Positions 1 through 9,129 of a stretch of 64,000 nt of DNA are shown here, one piece after another. Numbering within the stretch: the first letter of the stretch is position 1; every line of letters begins with the position of its first letter. This DNA comes from Leisingera methylohalidivorans DSM 14336 (GTDB taxonomy: Bacteria > Pseudomonadota > Alphaproteobacteria > Rhodobacterales > Rhodobacteraceae): the NCBI RefSeq assembly GCF_000511355.1, contig NC_023135.1:3374371-3438370 (forward strand). The letters run 5' to 3'. The notes under the pieces were generated by a model that had not been told where the DNA came from, did no database searches, and was given only the letters and a program-made list of their open reading frames with translations. A program made the position numbers and the translations under genes.

Positions 1-619
1 TTCCTCCAAAAGCATTGCACCCTCAGCTACACGTTGGGGGAAAATGTGTCAACATTTGTAAGGTTATTTGGTGATGGCCCCCCATTGGGTGTCATAATTG
101 ATGAAATCAACGTTACTAATAGTTACAACAACATGTAAAAGGCGATTTCCAGTGTTGTGAAGCTGCCGAACACGACTAATTGCAGCGCAGTCTACTGAAG
201 CCGGCTTTCGCCCCTATCGCACCAGCCGTTCAAGCGGCCTCAGACCAGACCTTAGTTGCGGACGGCATCACGGTCTGATTTGGTGAAGGTTTTCTGATGC
301 GGGCCGCGGCGTGGGGGTGCGGCTTGGCGCGACATCGGCCCGCGTTGGAAAACCTCCCAAGGTGGAAGCCGCGGGGCTCTTGGGGCTGTCTATGGGGAAA
401 GAGCGCTGACGGCGGGGTCTGCGGCTGGAGCCGGCGGCCAAGCCGGAGGCATTCCGATGCTGGTTGGGATGCACTTAACGGGGACCTCCGGACAATTTCT
501 GCGACGAAAGCGGCGTTTCGGCGTGGTTCTGAGCTTGCAGGATAGTACAGGCGTAAATGGATACAGCCGGGCCGCAGCGGATGCCCGATGTTCACAGTAC
601 CGGAATGACGGGCGTTTCG
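1..619. other. No gene recognised; probable IS91 flank
   Basis: I see no convincing reading frame, RNA or repeat here. The stretch lies downstream of an IS91-type transposase on the minus strand, so its right part may hold the terminus of that element, but I could not locate the end. The first 200 bases are more AT-rich than the rest, so composition changes within the stretch. Confidence 0.4.
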
Positions 620-1813
620 TCATGCCGCCTCCTTCCGCGGTGGCGCGCGCGACCGGGGTTTTTGCCCGCGCCGGAAGATCTCGATGATATGCATTGTTCC
701 GCCACAGCAGGGGCATGGCTCACGCAGGGTGAGCGGGAGAACCTCGGCGGCTTCTGGCGGTTCTTGACCCGGGCACCTTGCCCCGAGCAGGGCACGGCAC
801 CGGGCGATGTTGGCCTTGCGCTGCGCTGAGGCGAGCAAGCCGTAGTGCCGGATGCGATGAAATCCACCGGGCAGGACGTGGATCAGGAAGCGGCGGATGA
901 ACTCGGGCGTGGCCAAACGCATGACTTTCTGCCTGTCGCCGCGCTTGATCCTGTAGTCCTTCCAACGGAATGCCACGGTGCCCGCATCGGAGCTGACGAG
1001 GCGGCGGTTCGAGATGGCCACCCTGTGGGTGTACCGGCTGAGATAGGCGAGCACGGCTTCCGGGCCTCCGAAGGGCGGTTTGGCATAGACCACCCATTCG
1101 GACTTGCGCAAAGGAGCCAGCCACTCTGCGAAGGCATCAGCCTGCGCCAGCGGTTCCAGGCCGCTGAAGAAGGCCAGCTCCCCGGCGCGGTGAAGCGCCA
1201 TCAGCCCCTCCAGAAACAGCCGCCGGAACAAGCGCGACAGGACCCGCACATGCAGGAAGAATCCGGGCTTGCAGGCAATCCATCTCGCGCCGTCCAGAGA
1301 CAGGCCGCCACCGGGAACGATCATATGGATGTGGGGGTGATGGGTCAGCGCCGATCCCCAGGTATGCAGCACGCTGGTCATGCCCACCCGTGCGCCAAGG
1401 CGCTTGGGGTCCGCTGCGATGGTCATGACCGTTTGTGCCGACGCCCGGAACAGCAGACCGTGGACCGCCCGCTTGTTCCAGGAGGCGATCCGGGCGATCT
1501 CTGCCGGCAGGGTAAAGACCACGTGGAAATACTCCACGGGCAGCAGATCCTCGGCGCGGGCTTCCATCCAGTCGCGCGCTGCTGGCCCTTGGCACTTCGG
1601 GCAGTGCCGGTTCTTGCAGGAATTGTAGGCGATGTGGCGATGGCCGCATTTGGCGCACCCGGCCACGTGCCCGCCGAGCGCTTCGGTCCGGCAGGCTTCG
1701 ATTGCCGACATCACCTTGAGCTGGGTCAGGCTGACATTCCCTGCATTGGCCCGCCGCCACCCGGGACCATGGGCACGGAATATATCAGCAATCTCCAGCC
1801 CCGGGCGGGACAC
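620..1813 (-). CDS. IS91 family transposase
   Basis: A 397-residue rolling-circle (HUH/Y) transposase. The N-terminal zinc-binding region has paired cysteines (CAKCGHR, then CKNRHCPKCQG, residues about 53-79). The metal-binding HUH-like segment reads HPHIHMIVPGG at mid-protein. A tyrosine lies in the SRYTHRVAISN block, and a second cysteine pair (CPCCGG) is near the C-terminus. The length is normal for the family and the frame is uninterrupted, so it may be active. A tyrosine-recombinase gene lies directly upstream on the same strand, the usual arrangement of the IS91 subgroup common in Rhodobacterales; that partner is broken here. Confidence 0.9.
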   Translation of the reverse strand: MSRPGLEIADIFRAHGPGWRRANAGNVSLTQLKVMSAIEACRTEALGGHVAGCAKCGHRHIAYNSCKNRHCPKCQGPAARDWMEARAEDLLPVEYFHVVFTLPAEIARIASWNKRAVHGLLFRASAQTVMTIAADPKRLGARVGMTSVLHTWGSALTHHPHIHMIVPGGGLSLDGARWIACKPGFFLHVRVLSRLFRRLFLEGLMALHRAGELAFFSGLEPLAQADAFAEWLAPLRKSEWVVYAKPPFGGPEAVLAYLSRYTHRVAISNRRLVSSDAGTVAFRWKDYRIKRGDRQKVMRLATPEFIRRFLIHVLPGGFHRIRHYGLLASAQRKANIARCRALLGARCPGQEPPEAAEVLPLTLREPCPCCGGTMHIIEIFRRGQKPRSRAPPRKEAA

Positions 1814-1825
1814 CCCGGCACCCCG

Positions 1826-2754
1826 TCACTTCAGGCTTCGCTTGATTGTCTGATCCTGCAACTGCGCCAGCATCTCGTAGGGGCTGACCGTGTCACGGAT
1901 CGTCTTGGTGGCGACATGGGTGTATTGGGCCGTCGTGCTCAGCTTGGCATGGCCGAGCAGCACCTGGATGACCCGGACATCCGCTGCCCGGCAGGCGCAT
2001 CCGCAGGATGCTGCCGAGAGGGGGTGTTGGCCTCCAGCAGATGCGTCGCAAAGCTGTGCCGCAGGGTATGCAGCGTGGCGGCCTTTTTGATGCCGGCCAT
2101 GTTCTTCGCTGACGTGAAGGCGCGGTTCAGCTGCCGCGGCGAGATCGGGTTGATCTTCGGCTTGCCCGGGAACAGCCAGCCCTCCGGCCGCGCTTCGCGC
2201 CAGTAGTCGCGCAGCAAGCTCAGAAGCCCGGGTGACAGCATCACCTTCCGGTCCTTCCGCCCTTTGCCCTGTTCGACATGGATCAGCATCCGGTCGCTGT
2301 CGATATCGCCGGTCTTGAGGTTGCATACCTCGGCGGCCCGCAGCCCCGCGCCGTAGGAAATGCTGAGCGCGGCCCGGTATTTGAGCCCGGGCCCCGGTGC
2401 CGCCATCAGGATGTCCGATACCTCTTCCACGCTGAAGACTACAGGCAACTTCCTGGGCTGGGTGCGGAACTGCATGTAGCGCTTCATCTCCTCGCGCCCG
2501 CAGGTCATGCCGAAGAAGAATCTGAGCGCCACGATCCGGGCGTTGAAAGTCGCCGGCGTTACCCCTGTATCCGTCATGTGCAGTTGATAGGCGCGGAGTT
2601 CCTCCGGTGAGGCGGTATCCGGCGGGTGCCCGAGGAAAATGGCGAAATCCTTGACCGCCCGGATATGCGCTTTCTGCGCCTTGTCGCCCATCCCGCGGAT
2701 GCGCATGTCCTCGATCATCCGCTCTCGAAGCGGGGTCGATCTCTCCTCTGTCAT
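1826..2754 (-). pseudogene. IS91-associated tyrosine recombinase, disrupted by hairpin element
   Basis: A phage-integrase-family recombinase starting at ATG 2754. The N-terminal SAM-like domain and the catalytic Arg (GAGLRAAEV) and HxxR ([13 protein letters not shown]) are in one frame. The last part, with LGHAKL and the nucleophile Tyr (TTAQYTHV), is in another frame and ends at 1826. The frame changes exactly at a 39-bp palindromic repeat (1985-2023) that adds about 41 net bases between EANT and DVRVIQ. Removing those bases restores a normal recombinase of about 295 residues. The product is therefore predicted to lack its catalytic tyrosine. Confidence 0.85.
1985..2023 (+). repeat. Hairpin element copy A
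   Basis: A 39-nt element with 5' block TGCCCGGCAG and 3' block CGAGAGGGG. The inner arms are GCATCC and GGATGC around loop GCA, and CGGCA pairs with TGCCG outside them. It interrupts the tyrosine recombinase on the opposite strand and shifts its frame. It is one of seven copies in this window. Confidence 0.9.
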
Positions 2755-3264
2755 GGGAGCCTCCTGTCTGGTGATTGAGAAGAGCTCAATCGTCAGGCAG
2801 AAATGCCGTTCCCCAAATGCACCACTGTCAGATCATCGCTGAACACCAGCCACCCGCGCCAATGCCGCGGAGCGGCTTCGTCCTTGGGCCGACAGCACCA
2901 GTTGCCTTGGTGCCGATTTCGTGACTTTGCAAAGGTCGCTATCTGCGCTCCGCTGCCCCCGGTGCAACCCGCAGCATCACATGAGGCAGCTTGGCCCTGC
3001 CGAGGGTCCGCTTCTCTAATTGGGCGTTCGGGTCAAGCTCGTTTTCCTTCCTTGTACGGGATCTTTGTCGCTCATCCGGGTCACGCTTCTCTTCGCAGTC
3101 TGGGTGATGCCGGGTGAGGCATCGCTGCACGCATGTGCCGGATTGGCTGTGGAGAGCCTCGCTTTCGGACGCGCTTCTCGTTGCGCAGCAGACACTTTCG
3201 GCTTCTTCCACGAACCTCGTCCGGTGAGGACGATCCCGTTCAGTTTTGGTATTGGGCTATTAGG
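2755..3264. other. Intergenic stretch between IS elements
   Basis: No gene is recognised. The only notable content is a 49-nt segment at 2961-3009 that recurs imperfectly at 27926. The stretch separates the IS91 module from the IS110 copy and probably includes their termini, which I could not delimit. Confidence 0.4.
2961..3009 (+). repeat. 49-nt dispersed repeat, copy 1
   Basis: Begins GGTGCAACCC and continues with a conserved TCACATGA core. It matches 27926-27974 at about 40 of 49 positions without gaps. On the minus strand both copies could encode a similar peptide (KL-HV-LRVAP), so this may be the conserved tail of a degraded coding sequence and not a noncoding repeat. Confidence 0.55.
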
Positions 3265-4299
3265 TCATGCCATGCCCTCCACCGTCCCTGAACGGAACTC
3301 GGCGCCATCTGCCCACATGCGATGGAGCAGAACGGCCAGTTTGCGGGCGACAGCTACGACAGCGCGGCGGCGCCCCTTGGTGCGCATCAATCGCATGCCC
3401 CATGATTTGATCTGAGAGCCAGCCTTGGTTCGTACCAGCAAGGCGTTGGCGGCGGCGTAAAGTGTCGCCCTCACGTCTCGATCCCCGGCCTTGGATATTC
3501 GACCGGGATTATCTTGTTCACCGGACTGGTATCTTCGGGGCGTCAAACCAAAGTGAGCGGCCACAGTGCGAGATCGTTTGAAACGCGCGGGGTCATCAAC
3601 CGCAGCCTTGAAGGTCAATGCTGTAACCGGGCCCACGCCGGGGGCCGTCATCAGGCGCAGGCAGACCTCATCCTGGCGGGCCGCGCGTTTACCCCGCCGG
3701 TCCAGTTCCAGGAAGTGTTGGTGCAGCGCCAACCGGGCATCAAGCAGCGGCAGCAAGGCATGGGCCAACACCTCGTCCATCTCGACCATTGGCCGGACCA
3801 TATCGTCAAAGCTGCCATGCTGCACTGTTTTGGGCAGGCGGATACCGAAGATCTTCAAAAGACCGCGCACTTCGTTGGCCAGATCAATGGTCTTGCTCAG
3901 CAGAGCTTTCCGTGTGCTCAGAAGCGCCCGAATGCCGTGCGCCTCCCGGCTCTTCATATGAACGGGGCTGAACCACCCCGTGCGCAGGACTTGAGCAATT
4001 CCCCGAGCATCGTTCCGATCCGTCTTGTTGCGCATCGCCGATAGTGCGGCGCTCACCTGACGCGCTTCCATACAGACAACTTCAAACCCTTCAGCCATCA
4101 AGCCGTAGTACAGATGCTGACACATCGTACCGGCTTCAAAGCCAACACGCTCAATCGGAAAGCGAAGCGCAGTCAGATAGCCGGCAATCGCCTCAATCTC
4201 ACAAGGCAGTTCTTGCTCGTGCAGAACCGTGCCTTTGCCATCGACAACACAGGCCGCGCAGGACCGCAGCGAAACGTCCAAGCCCGCGAAATACTCCAT
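3265..4299 (-). CDS. IS110 family transposase
   Basis: A 344-residue DEDD transposase that looks intact. The RuvC-like N-terminal domain shows the acidic set: Asp in GLDVS, Glu in GFEAGT, and two Asp in KTDRNDARG. The C-terminal transposase_20 domain is recognisable by APGVGPVTALTF, FGLTPRRYQSGE and KLAVLLHRMW. Length matches the family. The element sits inside older IS3 debris (4594-4808). Family knowledge: IS110 elements carry a guide-type noncoding RNA next to the transposase gene; I could not define one here. Confidence 0.92.
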   Translation of the reverse strand: MEYFAGLDVSLRSCAACVVDGKGTVLHEQELPCEIEAIAGYLTALRFPIERVGFEAGTMCQHLYYGLMAEGFEVVCMEARQVSAALSAMRNKTDRNDARGIAQVLRTGWFSPVHMKSREAHGIRALLSTRKALLSKTIDLANEVRGLLKIFGIRLPKTVQHGSFDDMVRPMVEMDEVLAHALLPLLDARLALHQHFLELDRRGKRAARQDEVCLRLMTAPGVGPVTALTFKAAVDDPARFKRSRTVAAHFGLTPRRYQSGEQDNPGRISKAGDRDVRATLYAAANALLVRTKAGSQIKSWGMRLMRTKGRRRAVVAVARKLAVLLHRMWADGAEFRSGTVEGMA

Positions 4300-4593
4300 T
4301 CGAAATCTCCCATCTTCACAGATCTATTGTGATCCTATCGGGAGCTCGACCTCAGTTCAGGGTCTGCCCAATTACGCATGCTTCCGGGAAGTGTTTTGCG
4401 GCTGCAGAGGAGCCTTCGCTGTGCCTGGTTCGAATGTCGCGATTGGGCTGGCTCCGGCCCCCCACCGTGGGCGGCATGATGACCCGGCTTGGGGCCGCTT
4501 ACTATTCCCCCGGGGCAAAATTTGCCGAGAGGGACACCCTCTCGGCGCTCTCCCGATTTTTCGGCTTCGGCTCAGCCGCGCGTTTGTTGTGAC
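4300..4593. other. IS110 flank and inverted repeat
   Basis: No gene is seen. The stretch holds the upstream flank of the IS110 transposase and a perfect 10-bp inverted repeat at 4524-4546. Its arms GCCGAGAGGG and CCCTCTCGGC match the 3' block of the hairpin element family. Confidence 0.4.
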
Positions 4594-4808
4594 GCGCAGC
4601 CGCGCCGCCTCCGATACCTCCATGCCGCCAGACTTGGACTTCAGCTTGTAAAAGGTCGCCGGGCTCAGCCCATGCCGACGGCACACCTCCGCCGTCGGCA
4701 TCCCGTTCGGCACTACAATTGATCCACTGGATCAATTGCTTAACGCTTGAACTCCTGCTCTTTGATCATCCCGATGATTTGCGCCTCGGTGAAACGGCTC
4801 TTACGCAT
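4594..4808 (-). pseudogene. IS3 OrfA fragment, disrupted by palindrome
   Basis: Translation from ATG 4808 begins MRKSRFTEAQIIGMIKEQE, the typical helix-turn-helix start of an IS3-family OrfA. It then hits stops in an inserted palindromic sequence. The frame resumes from about 4701 with GMPTAEVCRRHGLS and ATFYKLK and loses similarity after AARLR at 4594. About 44 net bases were gained at the palindrome. The 3' part of the gene and OrfB are absent. Confidence 0.75.
4716..4738 (+). repeat. 23-nt perfect palindrome inserted in IS3 OrfA
   Basis: Arms CAATTGATCCA and TGGATCAATTG surround one central base. The palindrome lies inside about 44 bases foreign to the OrfA frame, and it brings stop codons. 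Arm length and total size match the palindrome at 12772-12794, and the right flanks resemble each other (CTTAACGCTTG versus CTTCAATGCCTCG). Confidence 0.7.
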
Positions 4809-4909
4809 TCGTCTGCTCCTACATAGGTTGCTCTGCCCCCTGAAAACTGGACCGTATGAAGCTGGAGTTTTCCGCTAAGTTTCCCTGGCTGGGAGAGGAG
4901 CGGAATCGC

Positions 4910-5176
4910 ATGAAAGCATCGAAGTTCACGGAGGCGCAGAAGGCCTTCATCCTGAAGCAGGGCGAGCAAGGCACGCCGGTCGCGGAGATCTGCCGCAAGG
5001 CGGGGATCAGCCAGGCGACGTACTTCAACTGGAAGAAAAAATACGGGGGTCTTCTGCCGGACGAGATGCGCCGGCTGAGAGCGCTGGAGGATGAGAACAC
5101 CCGGCTGAAGAAGATCGTAGCCGATCTGACGCTGGACCGGGAAATGCTTCAGGATGTCATTCGGCGAAAGCTCTGA
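4910..5176 (+). CDS. IS3 family transposase OrfA
   Basis: An 88-residue OrfA starting at ATG 4910, preceded by a purine-rich GGAGAGGAG. The helix-turn-helix is VAEICRKAGISQATYFNWKK, and the following leucine-zipper-like helix is rich in Leu, Glu and Arg. An in-frame ATG at 4856 would add residues encoded by the inverted repeat and is less likely. OrfB follows in the -1 frame, as usual for programmed frameshifting in this family, but it is interrupted, so the element should not transpose by itself. Confidence 0.8.
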   Translation: MKASKFTEAQKAFILKQGEQGTPVAEICRKAGISQATYFNWKKKYGGLLPDEMRRLRALEDENTRLKKIVADLTLDREMLQDVIRRKL

Positions 5177-5187
5177 AGCCTGGCCGT

Positions 5188-6052
5188 TTGCGCGAGATCG
5201 TCACCGGGATGTGCGTCGACTGGGGCGTGTCGATCCGGAGGGCCTGTGGGGCCATCTGCTTCGACACCTCCACCTACCACTACAAGTCCCGGCGGATCAC
5301 TGCCCGGCAGGGCATCGCCCAGCGATGTCCCGAGAGGGGACCAGGCTGCCGTCGAGCGGCGGATCAAGGAGATTGCAGAAACGCGTGTGCGCTATGGCTA
5401 CAGGCGCGTCCATGTTCTGTTGCGGCGAGAGGGCTGGACCATCAATATCAAGAAGACACGCAGGATTTACAATGAGTTGGGTCTGCAGTTGCGGAATAAG
5501 CACCCGAAACGGCGAGTGAAAGCCAAGCTGCGCGAGGATCGCGAAGAAGCCACCGGGCCGAACGACGTCTGGGCAATGGATTTTGTTCACGACCAGCTGG
5601 CCATGGGAAAGAAATTGAGGATCCTGACCGTGGTCGACACGCATTCGCGGTTCTGCCCTGTCGTGGATCCTCGGTTCAGCTACCGCGGCGAGGACGTGGT
5701 TCAGACCCTGGAACAGGTTTGCGGCAGGATTGGCTACCCGAACACCATTCGAGTCGATAATGGCAGCGAGTTCATCTCCCGCGATCTGGATCTCTGGGCC
5801 TACGCCAATGACGTCACGCTGGACTTCTCACGGCCCGGAAAGCCGACGGACAACGGGTTCATCGAGGCGTTCAACAGCAAGCTCCGATCCGAATGCATGA
5901 ACGCGCATTGGTTCATGAGCCTTGCCGACGCCCGCGAAAAGTTGGAAGCTTGGCGTAGACACTACAACGAAGACCGACCTCACAGTGCGATCGGGTATAA
6001 CGTCCCGATTGCCATGCATTATCCCGATGGCGTCACCAGCCCGTCATCGTGA
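5188..6052 (+). pseudogene. IS3 family transposase OrfB, disrupted by hairpin element
   Basis: The N-terminal part (LREIVTGMCVDWGVSIRRAC) and the rest (DQAAVERRIKEI onward) are in different frames. The change is at the 39-nt hairpin element at 5301-5339, with a net gain of about 40 bases. The DDE residues are otherwise intact: Asp in WAMDFV, Asp in VDNGSEF, Glu in FIEAFNSK. Excision of the hairpin would restore a full transposase, so this inactivation looks recent. Confidence 0.85.
5301..5339 (+). repeat. Hairpin element copy B
   Basis: A 39-nt copy with TGCCCGGCAG at the 5' side and CGAGAGGGG at the 3' side. The arms are GGCATCGC and GCGATGTC around CCA. It has the same length as copy A but different arm sequence. 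It breaks the OrfB frame. Confidence 0.9.
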
Positions 6053-6157
6053 CACAGCCGGAAAACTCCAGCTTCCGGTGGTCCAATGTTGGGGACCAGA
6101 GCACAAACCCGCAGACTCTCGTCATGAGCGAGGGACCAGCGGGGGGCAGGTCAGCAG

Positions 6158-6750
6158 TCCTATGGGTATCAGGCCCGGCGCACCGCCACAGGGGAGACCG
6201 TCAAAGATGAAAAGGATATCAATCCGGATGAAGCACCGATCGTTGAACGTATCTTCCGAGAATACGCCTCGGGCTAGTCGCCGCTCCAAATCGCAACGGC
6301 TCTCAACGCTGATGGTATCCTTGCCCCACGCGGCCGAGGCAATGGGTCTGGAGACTGGCGCCAGACGACGATCAACGGCAACCGAGACCGCGGCACCGGC
6401 ATTCTCAACAACGAACTCTATATTGGGCGCCGAGTCTGGGATCGCCTGCGGTATTCCAAGCACCCGGAGACCGGCAAACCTGTCTCCAAGCTCAACCCGT
6501 CCAATAACTGGATCTCGCACGAGGATGCGAACCTCCGGATCATCACACAGGACCTCTGGGACAGCGTAAAGGAGCGACAGACCGCGCAGCAGCGTGTCCG
6601 CGGCGCCAAGACCGCATCGGACGCCAACGGCCTGTCCGTGGCCCAAGGCATGCGTCGGCGCAAGTATCTGCTGTCCGGCCTGCTGTCCTGCGGACAATGC
6701 GGCGGCAACCTAACCATCGCAGGGAGCGGCAAGCCTGCTGGTCCCGACAT
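6158..6750 (+). pseudogene. Large serine recombinase, internal fragment
   Basis: The translated segment runs SYGYQARR, then NPDEAPIVERIFREYASG, a stop (TAG near 6275), then PLQIATALNADGI, GTGILNNELYIGRRVWDR and [13 protein letters not shown]. These are the Recombinase domain and zinc-ribbon region of large serine recombinases. The N-terminal resolvase domain with the catalytic serine and the C-terminal coiled coil are missing. It is cut on the left by the IS3 end and on the right by IstB debris. Confidence 0.75.
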
Positions 6751-6806
6751 TGCAAACGCAGCTTTCTCCGCATCGCTGCCGCTCGTGCCGGCGCAGCACC
6801 AGGACT

Positions 6807-7022
6807 AAGGCGCTCGAGCAGCGCGGTGGTCATCCTGGCTTCACCGAAGACCAAGGGCCATTCGCCGAAGTCGAGGTTGGTGGTCACGATGATCGATGTG
6901 TGCTCGTAGAGGCAGCTGATGAGATGGAACAATAGCTGACCACAGGTTTGTGCGAAGGGGAGATAGCCAAGCTCGTTGTGGATCAGGAAGTTGAGGCGGC
7001 ACAGCAGATCTGCCGTGCGGCC
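6807..7022 (-). pseudogene. IstB (IS21 family ATPase) fragment
   Basis: The segment reads [13 protein letters not shown], then [20 protein letters not shown], then [21 protein letters not shown]. This is the Walker B and sensor region of an IS21-type IstB helper ATPase. Family members have Asp in the Walker B position (DELGY); here it is Asn (NELGY). Both ends and the partner IstA are missing. Confidence 0.8.
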
Positions 7023-7131
7023 CTGAACGCATGCTGTCGGGCCGGGCGGGCGGCTCCTCCGGAATACGCAACCCGCTCCCTGGCCAGAGTGATTCTTGCT
7101 GCGGTATCGCGGGCGGCAATCGTAGATGCCG

Positions 7132-8421
7132 TTACATGCAGTTGCCAAGCGAGGCGGCCGGATAGATCTGTACCTGCCGCGGCTCGATCAGACCCAGCGC
7201 CGTGCGCAGGCCCGACGCAATTCGGCATGCGATTGTCAAATCTTTCAGAACCGCGCTGCATTCGGTCTCGATCCGGTCCGCCCACAGCACCATCTGCGAC
7301 CGTGTGTCCGCAAGCTCCACCCTCAGCACCAGCCGCCCGCCAGATTGCGTGTAGCGCCCGGAGAGGACGGAATCGGCTGCGAGGCGATCCCGGATGACCG
7401 CAGGGTTCGGATCCCGCTTGTGATGCGCGGTGGCGGCCAGTCGGGACATCACGTTGAGCTCCTGCGACTGTGACAGGATCGAGATGATATCGTCAGCCAG
7501 CATCTCCCCCAGAATGTCTTCTTGCTCCGCCGGCAGCGCCCGGAACGGGATCACCGCGACCGACGGCCGACAGCCCTCCCCAGTGTTGCGGAGGCCCCCA
7601 GCTACTGATGTGACAGGCATAACCCGGAAAACATGTATCATTTCCCCCTTAATGCACCGCTCACCCAAGTCCTCGAAGTTCCAGCCGGTACCGTCCTTAG
7701 CGGCCTTCCTGATGCCAGCCGTAGCCAGAACCTCTCCGGGAGCTGTCAGGCTGACGAGCCGACTGACGCGGGGCTCTGCCAGCAGACAGGGCATTCCCTG
7801 GCTGCTGGGGGTCGCCGCATTGGCGAGGTCGAGCGCAATGCGGCCCTCCGAATGTCCGCCCTGGCGGCGCATTTTTTCCGACAGTTCCAGCCCCAACCTG
7901 ACTGCGGCCTCGGTTCCGGAAAGTTCAGCTACCATCAGCTGTCGCCGGCTGGCCCGCTGATGAAACGCCAGCCCGCAGACAATTCCGGTGCCCAGCGAGC
8001 CAAGAATATCCGGTGTCAGCACGCCGTCTGCAGCCTCAAGTGCAAGTACCGTGTTTTTGCCTGCCGGGGCCGGTTCATTCAACTGTTTCGAAGCGAAACC
8101 GCCGGGCGCCGTGAGAACATAGCCGCGTTTCGGCACAGTGCGCAGGATGGTCCGCTGTTTGTCATCCAGCGCACGGCGGATGTCCGCAATGCACTGGCAC
8201 AGGCTGTCCTCCGTGACACTGACATCTGGCCAGACCTCAGCAAAAAGCTCGGTCTTGGTGACGGTCTGGCCGATGCTGGCGGCCAGCAGGTCAAGCACGT
8301 GTGCGGATTGCGGGCGTAGACGGATTTCCTCTCCGTGCCTGCCAATCAGGCGGGCCTTCTTATGATGAAACCAGCATTCGCCTAATTTGACTGGCAGCTC
8401 TGGGGCACGATCGGGTAGCAT
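7132..8421 (-). CDS. Winged-helix regulator with cyclase-like and FlgO/TolB-like domains, 3'-truncated
   Basis: 429 residues. Residues about 15-105 form an OmpR/PhoB-type winged helix ([43 protein letters not shown]). The middle resembles the end of a class III nucleotide cyclase domain ([29 protein letters not shown]) without its catalytic residues. Residues about 290-400 ([29 protein letters not shown]) match the domain that usually precedes TPR repeats in CadC-like regulators. The family continues with TPRs, but this protein ends at SLGNCM, next to IS21 debris. No membrane segment is seen. The target is unknown. Confidence 0.6.
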   Translation of the reverse strand: MLPDRAPELPVKLGECWFHHKKARLIGRHGEEIRLRPQSAHVLDLLAASIGQTVTKTELFAEVWPDVSVTEDSLCQCIADIRRALDDKQRTILRTVPKRGYVLTAPGGFASKQLNEPAPAGKNTVLALEAADGVLTPDILGSLGTGIVCGLAFHQRASRRQLMVAELSGTEAAVRLGLELSEKMRRQGGHSEGRIALDLANAATPSSQGMPCLLAEPRVSRLVSLTAPGEVLATAGIRKAAKDGTGWNFEDLGERCIKGEMIHVFRVMPVTSVAGGLRNTGEGCRPSVAVIPFRALPAEQEDILGEMLADDIISILSQSQELNVMSRLAATAHHKRDPNPAVIRDRLAADSVLSGRYTQSGGRLVLRVELADTRSQMVLWADRIETECSAVLKDLTIACRIASGLRTALGLIEPRQVQIYPAASLGNCM

Positions 8422-8479
8422 GCGTCTCCTGCCTGCGGTGTATTGAGAACACCTTCTGGCTTACACAACCTTTAGTTGT

Positions 8480-8840
8480 ATTGCGTGAAAAAATGCCGGC
8501 AAATCTATATTTAGGCCGTGTTGACAAAAGGGATTCCCACCGCGACGTGATCGTGTTTCAAGCTGGTATCTGCAATGGAGACCAGCTCGGCACGAGACCT
8601 GATGGGCAACGAGGAATGGGCGCGCGGGGTATTTTACCGCAAATCCAGATGCGCAAAACCCGCAAGATGCGCGCTGGTGTCGATCATACGCTCTACCGGC
8701 TGCGCAACATGGTTGAGAGGTGCTTCAGCAAGTTGGAAAACGTCCGCCGTGTCGCAACACGCTACGATAAAACCGCTGAGAGCTTCCTGGTCTTCATAGA
8801 TATACCCTCAATCCGGCTATGGCTGCGCCATCTGACCTAG
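8480..8840 (+). pseudogene. IS5 family transposase, 3' fragment
   Basis: The end of the reading frame, TLYRLRNMVERCFSKLENV then RRVATRYDKTAESFL and SIRLWLRHLT, is the conserved C-terminus of IS5-family (IS427-like) DDE transposases, with the last catalytic Glu in MVERCF. Upstream, similarity moves between frames and no N-terminal DDE part is present. Confidence 0.7.
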
Positions 8841-9129
8841 CCAACCTCCGACGCCCCGCGCAGCGTCGGGCATGCTTCAGTGCGGGCGGGAATACGGACG
8901 AAACTTGCTCAGATGGCGGCCAGCGCGCCGGATTTGGCCTTCCGCCGCCGCCGCTTGTTCAGGAAATTTCAGATTTATTTCGGATCGAATTCAGGACTTC
9001 TCCCGCCGCTGCCGCCACGATCAACTCTGCCGGATCCGCCTCCGGATCTAAGCTCAACCCAATGCGCGTCAGGACCGGCGGACGCGCATGCGACAGCGGC
9101 GCCGCTTGGCGGCGTGCAAAGGAGAAACC
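8841..9129. promoter_or_regulatory. Upstream region of the protease cassette
   Basis: No gene is seen. This 290-nt stretch between the IS5 fragment and the first cassette gene should contain the cassette promoter, though I could not pick clear -35/-10 boxes. A GGAG ribosome-binding site lies just before ATG 9130. Confidence 0.35.

Larger units (their letters stand above)
4841..6093 (+). mobile_element. IS3 family element (IS407-like), carrying hairpin copy B
   Basis: The ends are marked by imperfect inverted repeats: TGGACC followed by AAGCTGGAGTTTTCCG at the left (about 4848-4874), and the reverse complement at the right (about 6059-6086). Between them lie orfA and a frame-shifted orfB. End coordinates are estimates from the repeat match; I did not find a target duplication. 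Confidence 0.6.

Noticed and set aside
845..2206. Long plus-strand open frame (453 codons) over the IS91 region
   Set aside because: It is antisense to the transposase and recombinase, has no domain-like features, and reflects high GC.
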